From positions 2,790,001 through 2,854,000 of the forward strand of contig SCHM01000002.1 of NCBI GenBank assembly GCA_004123355.1: a stretch of 64,000 nt of DNA, read 5' to 3'. The first letter of the stretch is position 1, and each line of letters opens with the position of its first letter. Below the pieces are notes generated by a model. It ran no database searches. It worked only from the letters and a program-made list of their open reading frames with translations, and had not been told where the DNA came from. Below are positions 26,014 to 37,562 of this stretch, piece after piece. This DNA is from Amphirosellinia nigrospora. Its lineage: Eukaryota > Ascomycota > Sordariomycetes > Xylariales > Xylariaceae. Position numbers and translations under genes: made by a program.

Positions 26014-28028
26014 TTAACATAAATTGAACTTGGCAACGCTCGGATCATGATCCGACGTCATATTATCATAAGCCAGCCACGTATTGACATGAAGATGTTC
26101 AAATTTCGCGCCCTTGCCCAACGTCTTACTCACAAAAGCATGATCCAGCTCCTGCGAATTCGCATCATACAGGTACGAGTATCGCTCCGCGGCCGGTGTC
26201 TTAACGATATCATCCAAATCCCTGAGTCCAGACACATTCGCAAACGTCCGCACGGGCACCGCGAACCCGAACTCGTTAAAATCGCCAATGGTCAACACGC
26301 GCGCCTCCGAGTCCTGGGCCAGGATCTCCGCCACGAAAGCGCCCGCCGCCTTCCCCCTGGGCAATGCGCTGGTCGACGCCGCCGTTGACCGGGGGCCGGG
26401 CGTCGCCGTGCAGAGAGGTCGAGCCGCCCTTTGACGTGAAGTGCACGTCGACGGTAAATAGGGGTCTCGACTTCCCCTCCCTTTTCTTGCTATTAGCGCC
26501 GCCGACGAGCTCCCAGGCCGCGACGAGAGGTTTCCGGGACGCGTTCCACGCCGCGTTGGTGGGGTCGATGAGCCCCGGGTTGTACTTCAGCGTCGGGCCC
26601 GGGAGGACCTCGTTCGCGGTCACGGCGTCGCCAATCACGGCATCGCTGCCGCCCTGCAGCTGTAGGATCTCGGGGCGGTATAGATAGGCGTTGCGGATGT
26701 TGCCGCCCGGTGCACCGCCGTTCTGTCCATCGATGGGGCTGATGTATGTGAAATTGTACACGGTTGACCCGTTGCTGAGGGTCGCGATGGCGTCGATGAG
26801 AGCCGAGAGCGTGAGGCTGGAGTCTACGGTGCCGTCGTTGGTCTCGCCGTTGTTGTCCTGGATTTCCTGCAGGGCGAGCAGATCTGGGGTCTTGAGGTAG
26901 TTGACAACATGTGACGCGACGGCCGTCACGTGCGCCTTGTTACCGGGGGAGAAGTTCTCGATGTTGTAACCTCCTACTGTGATCCCTGAGCATGCGCCGT
27001 CGCTTGTTAGGGTGGTGGGCCCTGAGACGGCTGGCTCGAGAGAAGAAATGACGGTGAGTTTTGTTAGAGGCTGGATATGATAGAAGCCGAAACCTTGAGT
27101 AACTATGCCTGTGATATCCTACGTTGCGAATGGTTAGTTAAACCTAATCTTATGGTGTCCTAAGAGCAAAACGATAGTCTTGAAAGAGTAGACTGCTAAC
27201 TACTTACCTCAAGTTTGTCTCCAAGCTTTCCATCATCCCGATTGTGCGTCCCGTCAAGAGGACTGCTAATGAGAATCGCCTCCGGATTTCCATCTATCAG
27301 CAAATGTTAGTCTCGCAACTTCCCATAATTTCTTGAGCGCCGAATATTTCCATACCTTTTGCAGACAAAGTCAAACCAGTGCGCTCATTGTCGCCAGTCG
27401 TGGCCCAGGTACCCACGACCCAAGTATCACCGTACTGATTCGGCCTACCAACAGCACGAGGATTCTTGATCGTGACATACTCGCCCACAAGGCTCTCCCA
27501 GAAATCGAGACCGTACTTCTTCGGCTGGAGCACGGGGTTCACGACCGAGACCAGGCTCTGGTTATTCGGCACCCCAAAGACATCGCCCCCATCCAAGCCC
27601 GAGAGGAGCTTCGTGGGCGGACTGCGCTGATCGCCCAGCACGATGGGGGCAAACGTGAAGTTATGCGCAAGGACGGCGCGCACCTTCGGGAACGTGATCT
27701 CCGTTAGGGGCAGGTAGTCCGTGCTGGAGCGGAACTCGGCGACCTCGCCGTCGAACACGAGGACGTCACCCGTCGCGATGCTAGTGTTTTTCGCCAGCGC
27801 TGTCCCATACACATAAATACCGTCCGACACGCGCTCGTCGGGTGTTGCCACCAGCGAGCGCAGCCAGATACCCGACGGTCCCTTCGCCGTCACCACGCCC
27901 GTCACGTTCGTCACATTCTGCCCCGCATACGGTGACAAGAACCGTTTGCCGTTGATGTCCCCGATAGCCTGCGCCGAGACGCTGCTAGCAGCGGCAAATA
28001 TACACGCGAGCAACGACACAGCCCTCAT
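26014..28028 (-). CDS. Secreted endonuclease/exonuclease/phosphatase-family nuclease
   Basis: Probable extracellular DNase of the ExeM/NucH-like type. ATG 28028 begins a signal peptide (MRAVSLLACIFAAASSVSAQA). The N-terminal half (PYAGQNVTNVTGVV, GIWLRS, FDGEVAEFR) resembles the OB-like region that precedes the catalytic domain in this group. Exons: 28028-27356, 27293-27208 and 27118-26014; introns 62 and 89 bp. Catalytic EEP signatures are present: GGYNIENFSP, LLALQEIQDNNG (metal-binding Glu), NAYLYRPE, FTVDVHFTSKGGS, LTIGDFNEF and the terminal SDHDPSVAKFNL. Several N-x-S/T sites suit secretion. One frame break occurs at the G-run near 26355, between VDQRIAQ and AFVAEILAQD. The fold and secretion are well supported; substrate preference is inferred. 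Confidence 0.86.
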
Positions 28029-29023
28029 CGTCACGGTAACACAATATGCGTGTGCGCGCGCGGAAACTCAATGAATCTATTCAGCTAGACTCGCGCTCAA
28101 CACCCTACGCGATTACCAGACAGCCGCGAGATTGTGGTGAGTTAGAGCAGCTATCTACGAAGGGTGAGAGCTGGAACTAGCCGCCATATTTGTACATTGT
28201 AAACTCCAGATAACATAAGCTTCACATAGATAAACGCAAGCTAGAAAGACTGCCCTGTTCCCTGCAAAAGTTCAGGTGAGATGGTTGCTAGCGGGGGACC
28301 AGATCTAAGTAGATCGACGGCAAGATATGGTGATAAGCCAGTGACAGCAGTTTACAGACCACGTTCCTGGGACTATTCCGCGATCGTGCAAAGATCCCCT
28401 CGGCCGTTTCCCAAAACCGAAGGTAGAGAGAGAGGACCCCGGCGAGCGAACGGTCTTGGCAGCGCCTCCGGGACTCGCTGAGTCTAGATGGCTCGGCGGG
28501 TCGCGCCGCACATCTAAGTTCAAGGTTCTAATTCGACTCAAAGGATCCCGTTCTAATTCAATTTGGAGGTCTGAGTTTGCGCTAGAAATCTATTCTTCAA
28601 AGGGCAACCGACATGAAAAGTAAGCAACCGATGCATACTAAGACCAAACAACTGAGTACGTACTTGTTTAGTTGATTTGTAAGTAGAACCGTCTTAAAAG
28701 ACGCTCTGTGCTTAACTGAATATCATAACTTTCATTCCTGTCCTAATCTTTAAAAGTTCACTACATGTAGAATCCTATAGAAGCAAAGCCGGGTGTCTCC
28801 TCTAGCCAAGAGTATAATCCAAGACCCTGGGAATTGCCTCCCAATGCTGGTTGTCCAGAAGCCGCCGTTGAAATTTGTACAAAAGACTGTCGACATTATA
28901 CATCCCAGTATCCTGGAAACCGTAAACATACAGGCCATTCTTGGCAGAAGCCGATGAAAGTCTATGCGACAGAATATCGAGACACGAATTAAACATCGTA
29001 ACATGATAATCATCACCGAGGAG
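28029..29023. other. Intergenic between nuclease start and Uds1 stop
   Basis: 1.0 kb between two minus-strand genes: the promoter of the nuclease gene and the 3' flank of the Uds1 gene. Short overlapping frames at 28281-28541 and 28750-29016 show no motif. Confidence 0.45.
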
Positions 29024-31856
29024 TTAGGGGCTTTTCCCCGGTCCCTGTGTTCTCTTCAACGTCCTCAGCTCGTCTTCAATTCTCCTGCGCAACATTTGTT
29101 CCGCCTGCGAAAATGTATTAGCGTTGCACTCTGCACGAGGAAACTAGAAAACATACCCTTAATTGTTCTTCGTACTTCTTACGCTCCGCTCTTAAACCGA
29201 CTCTGTATGACTCTGTCAAGTATGAGGTCTTGCTAACACCAGAAGGCGAAGCTGTGCCGTTTCCTGCCTTGAGACGTTCTTTGTCCAACTCGTCTTGAAC
29301 TTGCTCCTTTTCTTTGCGTAGTCTAGCAATTTCAGACTCCATCCTTTCTTCAAGGTCAGTTGTGGCATCGTGCAACTGCCTCTCAAGATCTTCATTGATC
29401 TTCTCTTGCTCCCTTGAATCCTATCACGTTCGGCCTTGACCTTGTCAAGCTCTCCCTCTAATTCACCAATTTTTTTCTCACTCTCGACTGATTGTTTGAC
29501 GACATCGGTCAAGTCGTTGGCAGTGGCCTCAAGTTCATGTTCCAGTGACTCGACACGCATTTGTAGCTTACTTGATGCAGACGTATTATGCAGTGCTGCG
29601 ACCTCGGCAGCACGTTGCTTTCGGGAGCCGTAGGCACCATCAAGCTCAGCCTTAGTCATGGCTGTCTCCATCTTAAGCTCTGCAACCATGCCAGTCATCT
29701 GTTCGAGTTCCTGTTCTTGGGCTTTAATTTTTTCCCCTTTTTCCTCGGCTGCTCTCTCAGCGGTGGCTTTGGCGTCATTGGCTTCTTGAAGCTGTGCTGT
29801 AATTATCTCAATGCTAGTCTCCGTTGCTGTTAAACGGGCTTGCATATCTCTCGTTTCAGCTTCCAGAGAAGTAATTTTAGCATTGCGTTGCTTGAGCTCT
29901 TCGCGGGATTCTTCGATGCCAGCACTATCTTGATTGCGACTGGACTGCAGATCTTCAAGTTCTTCCAAAGCCTGCAATAATTGGGCGCGGACATTGTCTG
30001 TTTCCAGCTCAGCCCGGCCCAATCGCGCGTTTGTCTCTTCTAGCTCACTCTCCTTATCGTGGAGTTGCTGATCTTTCTCCGAGTCCGATTTGCTATTTAG
30101 TTCCCGTTGCTGCTTGATCTGTCGCTTGAGCACTGTCTTTTGCTCATTTAGTCGAGTGGCTTGCGTGTACAACCACTGAATTTTTGAGGAAAAGGCGGTC
30201 AAAGAGTAGGCCTCATTCACATCGGTAAAATCACCATCTGACAAGTCTTCCTCGTCCGGCCCAAGGCCTTTTTCCATACGCGCTCTATGACGTTCTTGTT
30301 TGCGTTGCCGAATATCCGCATAGCCAGATTGGATAATATCCCATAATCCCATAAGGACGACTTCGGTGTGTTCAGAATTCTGCTTGTTAGTTGACGTTGA
30401 ATGAACCATATCTGCAGATCGTTGCAGTTGCTCGTCCACCGTTTGTAAAGATTCCCGCAGATATTCAAGCTGTTGCTCGACATCATTTGTTGTTGGAGCT
30501 TGAGGATGGCTAGAATTGACGTTTGTGAGAATGCTTTGAATCTGCGTGCTAAGCGACTGGAGCTCTGAAGCAACTCTAGAGTGTGATTGTGATTGTCGTC
30601 GACGACATGTAACGCACTCTCGAGATAATCTAAATGACTATTGAGCATGTCGCCTGATTCTTGTTCGCCGGCTGGAACGGGATCATAGTCGTTATTCTTA
30701 AGCGGATCTGCTTTCACAACGACTTCACGAAGCTGATAATTCAACTTCTCCAACTTTTGCTCCGTATCTGTTATCAGATTCCATTGGTTGGACCCTTGGC
30801 TTCTTAAAACCTCAATCTCAGCGATGAGCGCTTCCGTTTTGCTTCGAAGCTCCTCGGACTCACTTCGAAGTTCTTCAGTTTCACTTCGAAGCTCTTCATT
30901 CTCCTGGCGCAGTTTGTCTGTTTCTTCGACGAGTTGCTTATTCTGTTCGCGTACTGGGGACTTGAGAGGTATTCCAATGGAAGCCTGGGGTGGTTGAGTA
31001 CTGAGTACATCGGTCATATCGAAGGAGCGATATAGACTCGCCTCGTCAAAAACGAAACCATCTTCGAGGAAATCTAGGCTATTTCGTCCATTTGTGGTGG
31101 TGTACATGCTTTCGGGGCTGGCTGGTACACCGTTCACGAGAGGGGGCCTTGAAGACGTACCCGTCGACTTTTTGGCTATCTTGTGAGCGTGTTGTAAGAT
31201 TCCTGCGGTGTGCTCGAGAAGTTTCCTTTGAGGCTCAATAAGCCGCTGTTCTAGAGACCACAGTTCTGTCGCCAAATCCTCACACTTCTTTTGGATGGCA
31301 TCACGTTCAGCTTCCGCCTCACGGGCGTCATCACTACCCCCGCTGACACGTCTGCCTAACAAGCTCTTCCTCCTACCGGTTGGGGAATATAACCGTGTCA
31401 TGGATATGGCAGCATCTCGATATTTGGATTGTATTGTGAGATTAGAGCGCGCTTGCTCTATTCTCTGTGTAAGAAACTGACATTGCTTTTTGAGATCGTC
31501 TACCTCGTCTTCGGATAGGATAACATATTCTTTGCTGTCAAACAAGGCGGTCTCGGTGAGCAGATGTACTTGGACGGAATCCTTTAGATTGACGAATACA
31601 GAGCTCTGAATACGTTCCGTGTTTATCTGCAACCGCAAAATATTAGCCTGGATTGTCGGGAAAACCCAACCACCCTGAATAGCCAGGGGTTACAACACAC
31701 CGGATTCGTTCGTGGGGTTTCCTTCTCAAAGCCGTTCAGGGCGTCTTGTCTGTAAGAATTGACTAGATCCGGGCCGTTGGGTGGAAAGGAGGGCCTAGGC
31801 ATCGGCGCCCTACCGACGTCCAAGGCATCTTGTCCCAGTGTCGCGAAATTGTCCAT
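29024..31856 (-). CDS. Uds1 (up-regulated during septation) coiled-coil protein
   Basis: Large coiled-coil protein with an N-terminal Uds1 domain, linked in fission yeast to genes induced at septation. ATG 31856 starts MDNFATLGQDALDVG. A 74-bp intron (31627-31700, GTGTGT...TTGCAG) joins RTNP to INTERIQSSVFVNLKDSV. The Uds1 region follows: LLTETALFDSKEYVILSEDE, LTQRIEQARSNLTIQSKYRD, AAISMTRLYSPTGRRKS. Then come long Glu/Lys/Leu heptads (about 30900-29200) and, after a 52-bp intron (29105-29156), the end EQMLRRRIEDELRTLKRTQG; the stop is at 29024. Frame changes occur near 30555 (to VASELQSLSTQIQSILT) and near 29415. A role as a septation or cytoskeletal scaffold is inferred from the family name only. 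Confidence 0.82.
30835..30905. repeat. 21-bp tandem repeat coding EELRSET heptads
   Basis: Within the Uds1-like gene, a unit containing CACTTCGAAG recurs every 21 bp. It encodes successive seven-residue heptads (EELRSET, EELRSES, EELRSKT). One unit equals one heptad, so expansion would lengthen the coiled coil without changing register. Confidence 0.85.
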
Positions 31857-32950
31857 CTTATTCTGCTTCTGCTGTACCGCGTTCTGACCTTGCTGCTAGC
31901 TCGGAACCATGACGAAGCGCGATGCGATATCGACCAAGTGAAGTAAACGCGGCGATTCTCGGCCGGATAATAACTCGGTCGGTGGTATTACAGACGTAGG
32001 ACAATTCGAACTGAATGGGCTTTTGCCGGTCGATGAAGAACAAAGAATACCACAGTATCAGCAGGGGTCTGATCAGGCCGCCGGGGATGGAGTTATAACG
32101 CTAGATTTGCAGCAACGAAGACTAGAAGGATATGAAGAGAATGGAAGCAAACAGCAATCTTGGAAATCAAAAGCGACAACGACGATGGCCTACGCGACAG
32201 GTCGAATCAGCCCCGGGAAAAGGAGTTTCGTGAATCCATTAAACTCGATTGTCGTAGGAATGGGGAATGGGAAATGGGGCTGGAGCCAGCCGCTGATCCA
32301 AAAGAGGTGCTAATGTAGGAACATGCTGGCTGGTTCGCGGCTGGCAGGCGCGCTAGACTAGGATCAACCCCAAGCCCCTGTGCGGAATTGCCGCTAGGTC
32401 GTTTAGAGTAATCCATAATGATCCCGTAGTTAGCTCTGAGACGACAAATCAAACCCACACCGCGGTAATGTAACTACTGTTAAGTGATGTCCTCGAGATC
32501 CCCTGAGAGCAACCTTCGTCTACCGAAACTAGGTAGGGAGAGGTAGATGTGGTGTGTGTGTGTGATACGTCTCGCTCGCCTTTTTCTGGCGTCTTAGGTT
32601 TTTGTGTAGGTAGTATTATTATCTCAACTACCGAAGTAAGAGTAGTATTGCTGATGCACGGGGAATCCTTGTGGTTTGAGCACAACTCCCTTCCACAACG
32701 TCCTACCTACTTAGGTAGTTAGAGTTACTATATTTAGAGGCGACTTCACCTACCAAAGTGTAGTAGGTAAGTTGCGTTTGAACTTGATAAGGGTTATTTT
32801 AGCTAGTAAATTCGAAGTCTCAAACGATTTTTGAACCGGAACCAACCATTCAAATGGTCCATCTGTATGAGGCCACTGGGTTTCGACATACGTCACTGTC
32901 ATTCACCGTGTATAGCAGTAATTGATACCTATTTGATATTGCTATGCATG
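31857..32950. other. Intergenic, Uds1 promoter and DSC2 3' flank
   Basis: 1.1 kb between minus-strand genes. An open frame at 32023-32313 (+) is low-complexity and antisense to the likely Uds1 leader. Runs of TACCTA and GTGTGTGTGT occur at about 32530-32720. No gene is supported. Confidence 0.45.
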
Positions 32951-33844
32951 TTAGTCAGAAGGCATTTTGGAATTGGTCCATAACCTGTTGACCCGCTGTT
33001 CTTCTTCGTCCGCTCCGCCTTCTGCCTGTCCCTCCGCTCCCGTTGTCGCTGCTGTTGGTGCGCCCTCATCCTCGAGCCTTCGTCTGAGACCCTCAAATTC
33101 CTGGCTCCTTCGGGGTGCTCGAATACCTACAACCCATCCTGGTATTCGCCAACGTGTCAGCGACCTCGGGAGAACCTCCATGCGCCACGCGTACCCTACA
33201 ATCCACCCGACTGAAGCTCCCAGGATAGATCCAGGCCACTGGAAGAGCGCCAACTGCACCGCGAGCAAGTACCGATAAGACTTGTCCGAGAAGGTGACGC
33301 CTTGAAATTGGTCGTTGGGAGACTGTGATATCGAGGTAGCGATTCTATACTTATAGATATGAGGTATCATGGCATGATATTGGGCAAGGATGGCGAAGAT
33401 GATGGGGGTCGGACCGGCAGGGAGGTAGTTAAGTAGGCCGAGGCTGAGAGGTCTAAGAACGAGGGCTAGGAGAACGGTTGATAATATGCTGGTCAGGAGG
33501 TATGTAACGAAGACGAACGTCTGGAACAGACGTACACAGTTAGCAACGCCTCAGTGTTCGGGGGCAATGGTGGGAAAGATAGCACTAACAGCGTACTTCC
33601 GTGAGCCCCAAAGTCTCTCTACCGACCTCATATTGTACAGGGTCATGGCGGCGAATAGTACCTCGGACGAGTTGGTGTAGCATAGCTGATAGATCAATGC
33701 CCGCCAGCTCTGGTGGAAGCGCCAAAGATGGAGGTCAACAAGAATGTAGAAATAATGTTTAATATCCAGCAGACTAGCAGCTATCGACATGCCGATGAGG
33801 CCGTAGACAAGACTGCGCGTCACCGGCGCATTTGTGAAGGACAT
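32951..33844 (-). CDS. DSC2: Dsc E3 ubiquitin ligase complex subunit 2 (rhomboid-like pseudoprotease)
   Basis: Subunit of the Golgi/endosomal Dsc ubiquitin-ligase complex, which in fungi activates SREBP or degrades orphan membrane proteins. Exon 1 is 33844-33590 and exon 2 is 33520-32951; the 69-bp intron starts GTTAGT and ends TTCCAG. The spliced protein has 274 residues and no frame break. The rhomboid-like membrane region is visible: VYGLIGMSIAASLLDIKHYF, LWRFHQSWRALIYQLCYTNS, SEVLFAAMTLYNMRSVERLW, GSRKYATFVFVTYLLTSIL, LNYLPAGPTPIIFAILAQYH. Then come a soluble VGIRAPRRSQEFEGLRRRLE segment and an acidic Ala/Glu-rich tail. I do not see the UBA domain that some homologues carry at the end, so the C-terminus may be shorter. 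Orthology is judged from the overall pattern. Confidence 0.85.
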
Positions 33845-36121
33845 GTTGTTGAGGTTCTACGCTTCGAGAGAAGACGGCTTAGCTCAAGCCACTGCTAGTG
33901 CATTGCGGGATCGACGCTGGCTTTACGTGGCGCAGCGATAGCATGCGCTCAAGCGTAGGGAAGCCCAAGTTACCAAACACAGTCGTATCTTAGGGGGAAC
34001 GGAGAGGTACGGTTTAAGGGAAATATAGCCCCCACTCTGTTGGAGGAACAAGGTGTCTTTTTTGTTCAGCCTCAGCCGAGACACCGGCAAGGCTAATCGA
34101 ACCGGAGGCTGATAATTGATTGCGCTTCCCTCTGTTCCCGGGGTAGGGGGTCCCCTGCGGGATAATGAGATAGCGCGTTAAGCCTAATTAGGAAGGGATA
34201 TTTGTTTAATTAGAATAAGCTCCGTAAGCACCTGGTCCTTCGTTTCAAACAACACAAGAGTTGTTTGATGATTCTATAGATAGTCAACTGAGACGATAGA
34301 TGCGAACCTTTACGTAAGCTCAGCCTCAAATACTCGAGTTTGTATATCTGCTTGAATAACACAGTACCTATCCCGAATCTGCTCATCATCAGAACTGCAG
34401 TATCTTTTGGTTTCAAAGAGGTGCTGCTTGGCAATTAGATAAGACGAGCCACACAGAGCCTGATGGCCAATGTGCTCCGACCCCTCCTCTCAAGGAGCCA
34501 AGGTCCGGTGGTCTGAATGTCCTCGAATTCTGTCTATAAATAAGGGGGTTTGAGTGAATTTACATCACGGTCGGAAAAAGGATCCCAGAGACCCTGTAGA
34601 CCACAAGGAGATTATTAGCTAAGTAGAACACCAAGTTCTAAGCACTTAACAAACTTCCGCACTGCCCTATTATCACCCGCCACCCCCACAGATAAAGCCT
34701 AGCATGAACTTGTTGCAAGCTGGGTTGGTGATGTACGGTAGCGAGAAGACACGGATATTCAACTAAAAATATTGCTAGACGTTTGCCAATGCCTGTTATT
34801 CGGCTTCAGGTGTTCTTCTATTAGGCCTCGGAAATGGGGGAGATGCAATAAGGGCTCGTGTTTAAGGGCTCCGCCAGCCTCATATTTAGTTGATCAAGTG
34901 AGGTCCTTGTGACAGTGGAATCATCTTTATTCAGGCATTCATTAATTATCTAACTAGAGTTGTTAAATGAGGAACTAAATCCTTGTGTGTAAAGAATCAC
35001 TTGTCCTAGAGCTAGATAGGTATCGTATGAATTTCGATATACGCCACAACGGATGGGGCTCAGACTATTTTCTCCTGGAGTGGGCTTGTTTATATCTCGT
35101 TAAGTCCTACGAGGTAACACCTGATTACCTACTACGACTGCGCTCGTTTCGTACCAATTTCTGTTCTTTCTGAAGCAGGGGTAGGCGCAGAACACATGTC
35201 CCAAGGAATCTAAAAATATGGCCTGAATTGTGGTTTCTTGTGGCGCGCAGCTGAAACGGCGCAGCCCTTGGCACCCAAGATGGCTTTGAATATGTATGTG
35301 AGGTTGCCGGGGGTATACTCGTCTGATGGTTGGTTCATCAGCTATGGCCACCTCTCATCGACTACTTGATTGGCTGATGATTAAAAGCGCTGATAGTCGC
35401 GCGATTACCTGGCGTTTAGATAAGGCAGGCTGAGGGCGGAGTCGTTGGGAGGTCGATGCCATTGATTTATTCCCAAACGCCTCACGGCCAACCCCTATCC
35501 GAGTTATTACGTGTTTCGATCTGCCGCTAAACAGATTATTCTAGAAACGATCTCGGTAGACTTCGAAAATGAGTTTGCCATCAGTTTCAAACGATAGTTC
35601 GCTGCTCCTCAAATAAGATGAGGCGATGAGTGTGACAATTCTTAGTATCATTAGGAGCATGCTGTAGAGGGAGTTTGTAGCGGGTTCATCGTCAATATTG
35701 TCAATGTTATCCATATTCAACCCTTGTCAGTATCGCAACCACTGATAGGCTCGTGGATAGGCTCAACAGAACCATTTGCTTTTCTCGCCCCCAATTACCG
35801 TGGTTTCCCCCTGTCTCCCTTTTTTCCTTCGATTCTTTCTTAATTCTCTTGTTTGTCCATATGCCTTAGATGCGAAACACACAAATGAGGCATGTTATAG
35901 AGAATAATAGTCAGTAAGTCTATTTAACTCCTCCATTGGGCTATTCTCGCTGGGCCAATCCGTGCCCGAGGTCCTAGTCGCGCTGACAACTTTCAGGATA
36001 GAATTCGTCATCTTCATCTTTCCACCTGTTTTCGAGACAAAGGAATCGTTATAGACTGCACCAGGAAGTTCCTCTTCGGCAGCGCTGTGTAAATCTCGAC
36101 AAATTCTATGATACTGCCAAG
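33845..36121. other. Intergenic 2.3 kb between divergent genes
   Basis: Separates DSC2 (minus) from the Cys-rich membrane protein gene (plus), so both promoters lie here. Small frames at 34210-34434, 34985-35173, 35100-35351 and 35895-36140 have no recognisable product. Confidence 0.45.
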
Positions 36122-37098
36122 ATGACAACCGCTCGAACAAACCTTGGCCCCCTTACGACTCCATTCTCATATCCCGCTCGCTGTGCCGTAGCAGTCGGAG
36201 AATGCGCCAGCTGCGGCGTATTTTGGCAAGCGCAAACTTGCACTGACAGTAGTGCCAATGACGTTTAGGACGACCCGGAGTGCTGGCCCGAACGGCAGAA
36301 TCCGTACCTCTCCACTACTCCCCCTTTAAACGGCTGGGCTTTTATTCGCCCGGTATATCATGCCCCTCCGGATACGCTACTTCTTGTGTCGCGACCGGAA
36401 CCGTAGATGGCGGGTTTCCCTTTCAATTCTCTGTATTGGACAGCGAGACCGCGGTGGGCTGTTGCCCGACGTAGGTTCAACATCCATCTCGGTCATTTTG
36501 ACCAGTTAGACTAACCTGTGTGCAACGATTCAGCGGATTTCGATGCAAAATAACCCAGGTGTCGATCTTGCCCAGACTTGTTACAGCATCGCTACTACCG
36601 GATCGTTCCCTGCTGTGAGCTGTTCCTCTGGGAAGAGTAACGACTTTCGCGATTACTCTCTACCAGCCACAGTCTTAGAAACTGTCCAGAGCTCAACCAC
36701 GTGGTTAACGGCGACAGTGATAAACACTGTAACAATCTACGCGCCGCTGTTCCAACTTCTTTACCAAAGTACGGATTTGCCATCCACTCAGATTACCGCT
36801 TCAACTTCGGCCAGTACACTTTCAACGCCGCCGTTTTCTAATTCCATCTTCAACTTCGACTTCATCGGCTGAGGCAGGTCTTTCATCAGGGGCAAAGGCC
36901 GGTATTGGAGTTGGAGCCGCTGTTGGAGGTCTCGCTCTTTTGACGGCAATCTTCTTCCTTTTCCGACGACGAGCCCGCAATCGTGCTAGCGAACTCATGG
37001 CAACGGAAGCGCCTCCGCCAGTCTCGAAGCAACACCTCCAGCCGCAGCAGGTTCAACCGGCAGAGCTTTCATCCTATTCACATTATGCAGCTTCGTAA
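36122..37098 (+). CDS. Cys-rich ectodomain single-pass membrane protein, interrupted
   Basis: Resembles a common family of ascomycete surface proteins. The extracellular part starts LGPLTTPFSYPARCAVAVGE, then ACADPECWP-like DDPECWPERQNP, GWAFYSPGISCPSGYATSC, DSETAVGCCPTG and QTCYSIATTGSFPAVSC. A Ser/Thr-rich stalk follows, then one membrane segment (GIGVGAAVGGLALLTAIFFL), a stop-transfer FRRRARNR and a short Gln/Pro-rich cytosolic tail ending SHYAAS at 37096. There is no strong signal peptide at the chosen ATG (36122). An in-frame TAG lies at about 36269-36271 just before DDPECWP. The frame changes at the T-run 36340-36343 (a fifth T restores WAFYSPG) and again near 36850. It may be a pseudogene, or the stop may lie in an unrecognised intron. 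Confidence 0.65.
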
Positions 37099-37562
37099 GC
37101 AAGCAGATCTGGCCGACGCAGTGATCACCACAAGCCAGTAGCAATCTGGTTTGCTCGATAAACCTCACAATCAAACCAAAATAATGGTCTTCCGATTAAT
37201 CAACATAAGAATAATCATTTAGCTATGATAATTGTAAACTAATTGAATTCATTAGTAATATTCTTTCTATTTTTTTTATTAGCGTCAAAGTCATGCTTTC
37301 CCTTCATATGAAAGGCCTGTTGACTCGTCGTGGCGGGGCAGCTGCCTTTTAACTTCGCCGCAGCGTCGTATTGAGGAAAATGGAGCCAGGCTTGTTTTTG
37401 CTTTAGCTTATTTTGGGTCTGTCTATATAACCGTTGGTGTGGTTGAAATCCAAGCCTCTGAATCTATTCCATGCCCCATTTCCCTCTTTCACCTGTAATC
37501 CTGAGTGCTAAATTTCGTGGACTAGTATCGTGAGTGTTACCGAGAGAGTTAATCTATCGAGT
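37099..37562. other. Intergenic, SRR1-like promoter
   Basis: 464 bp, AT-rich at 37190-37290, between two plus-strand genes. The expected promoter and leader of the SRR1-like gene lie here. No conserved motif is claimed. Confidence 0.45.
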
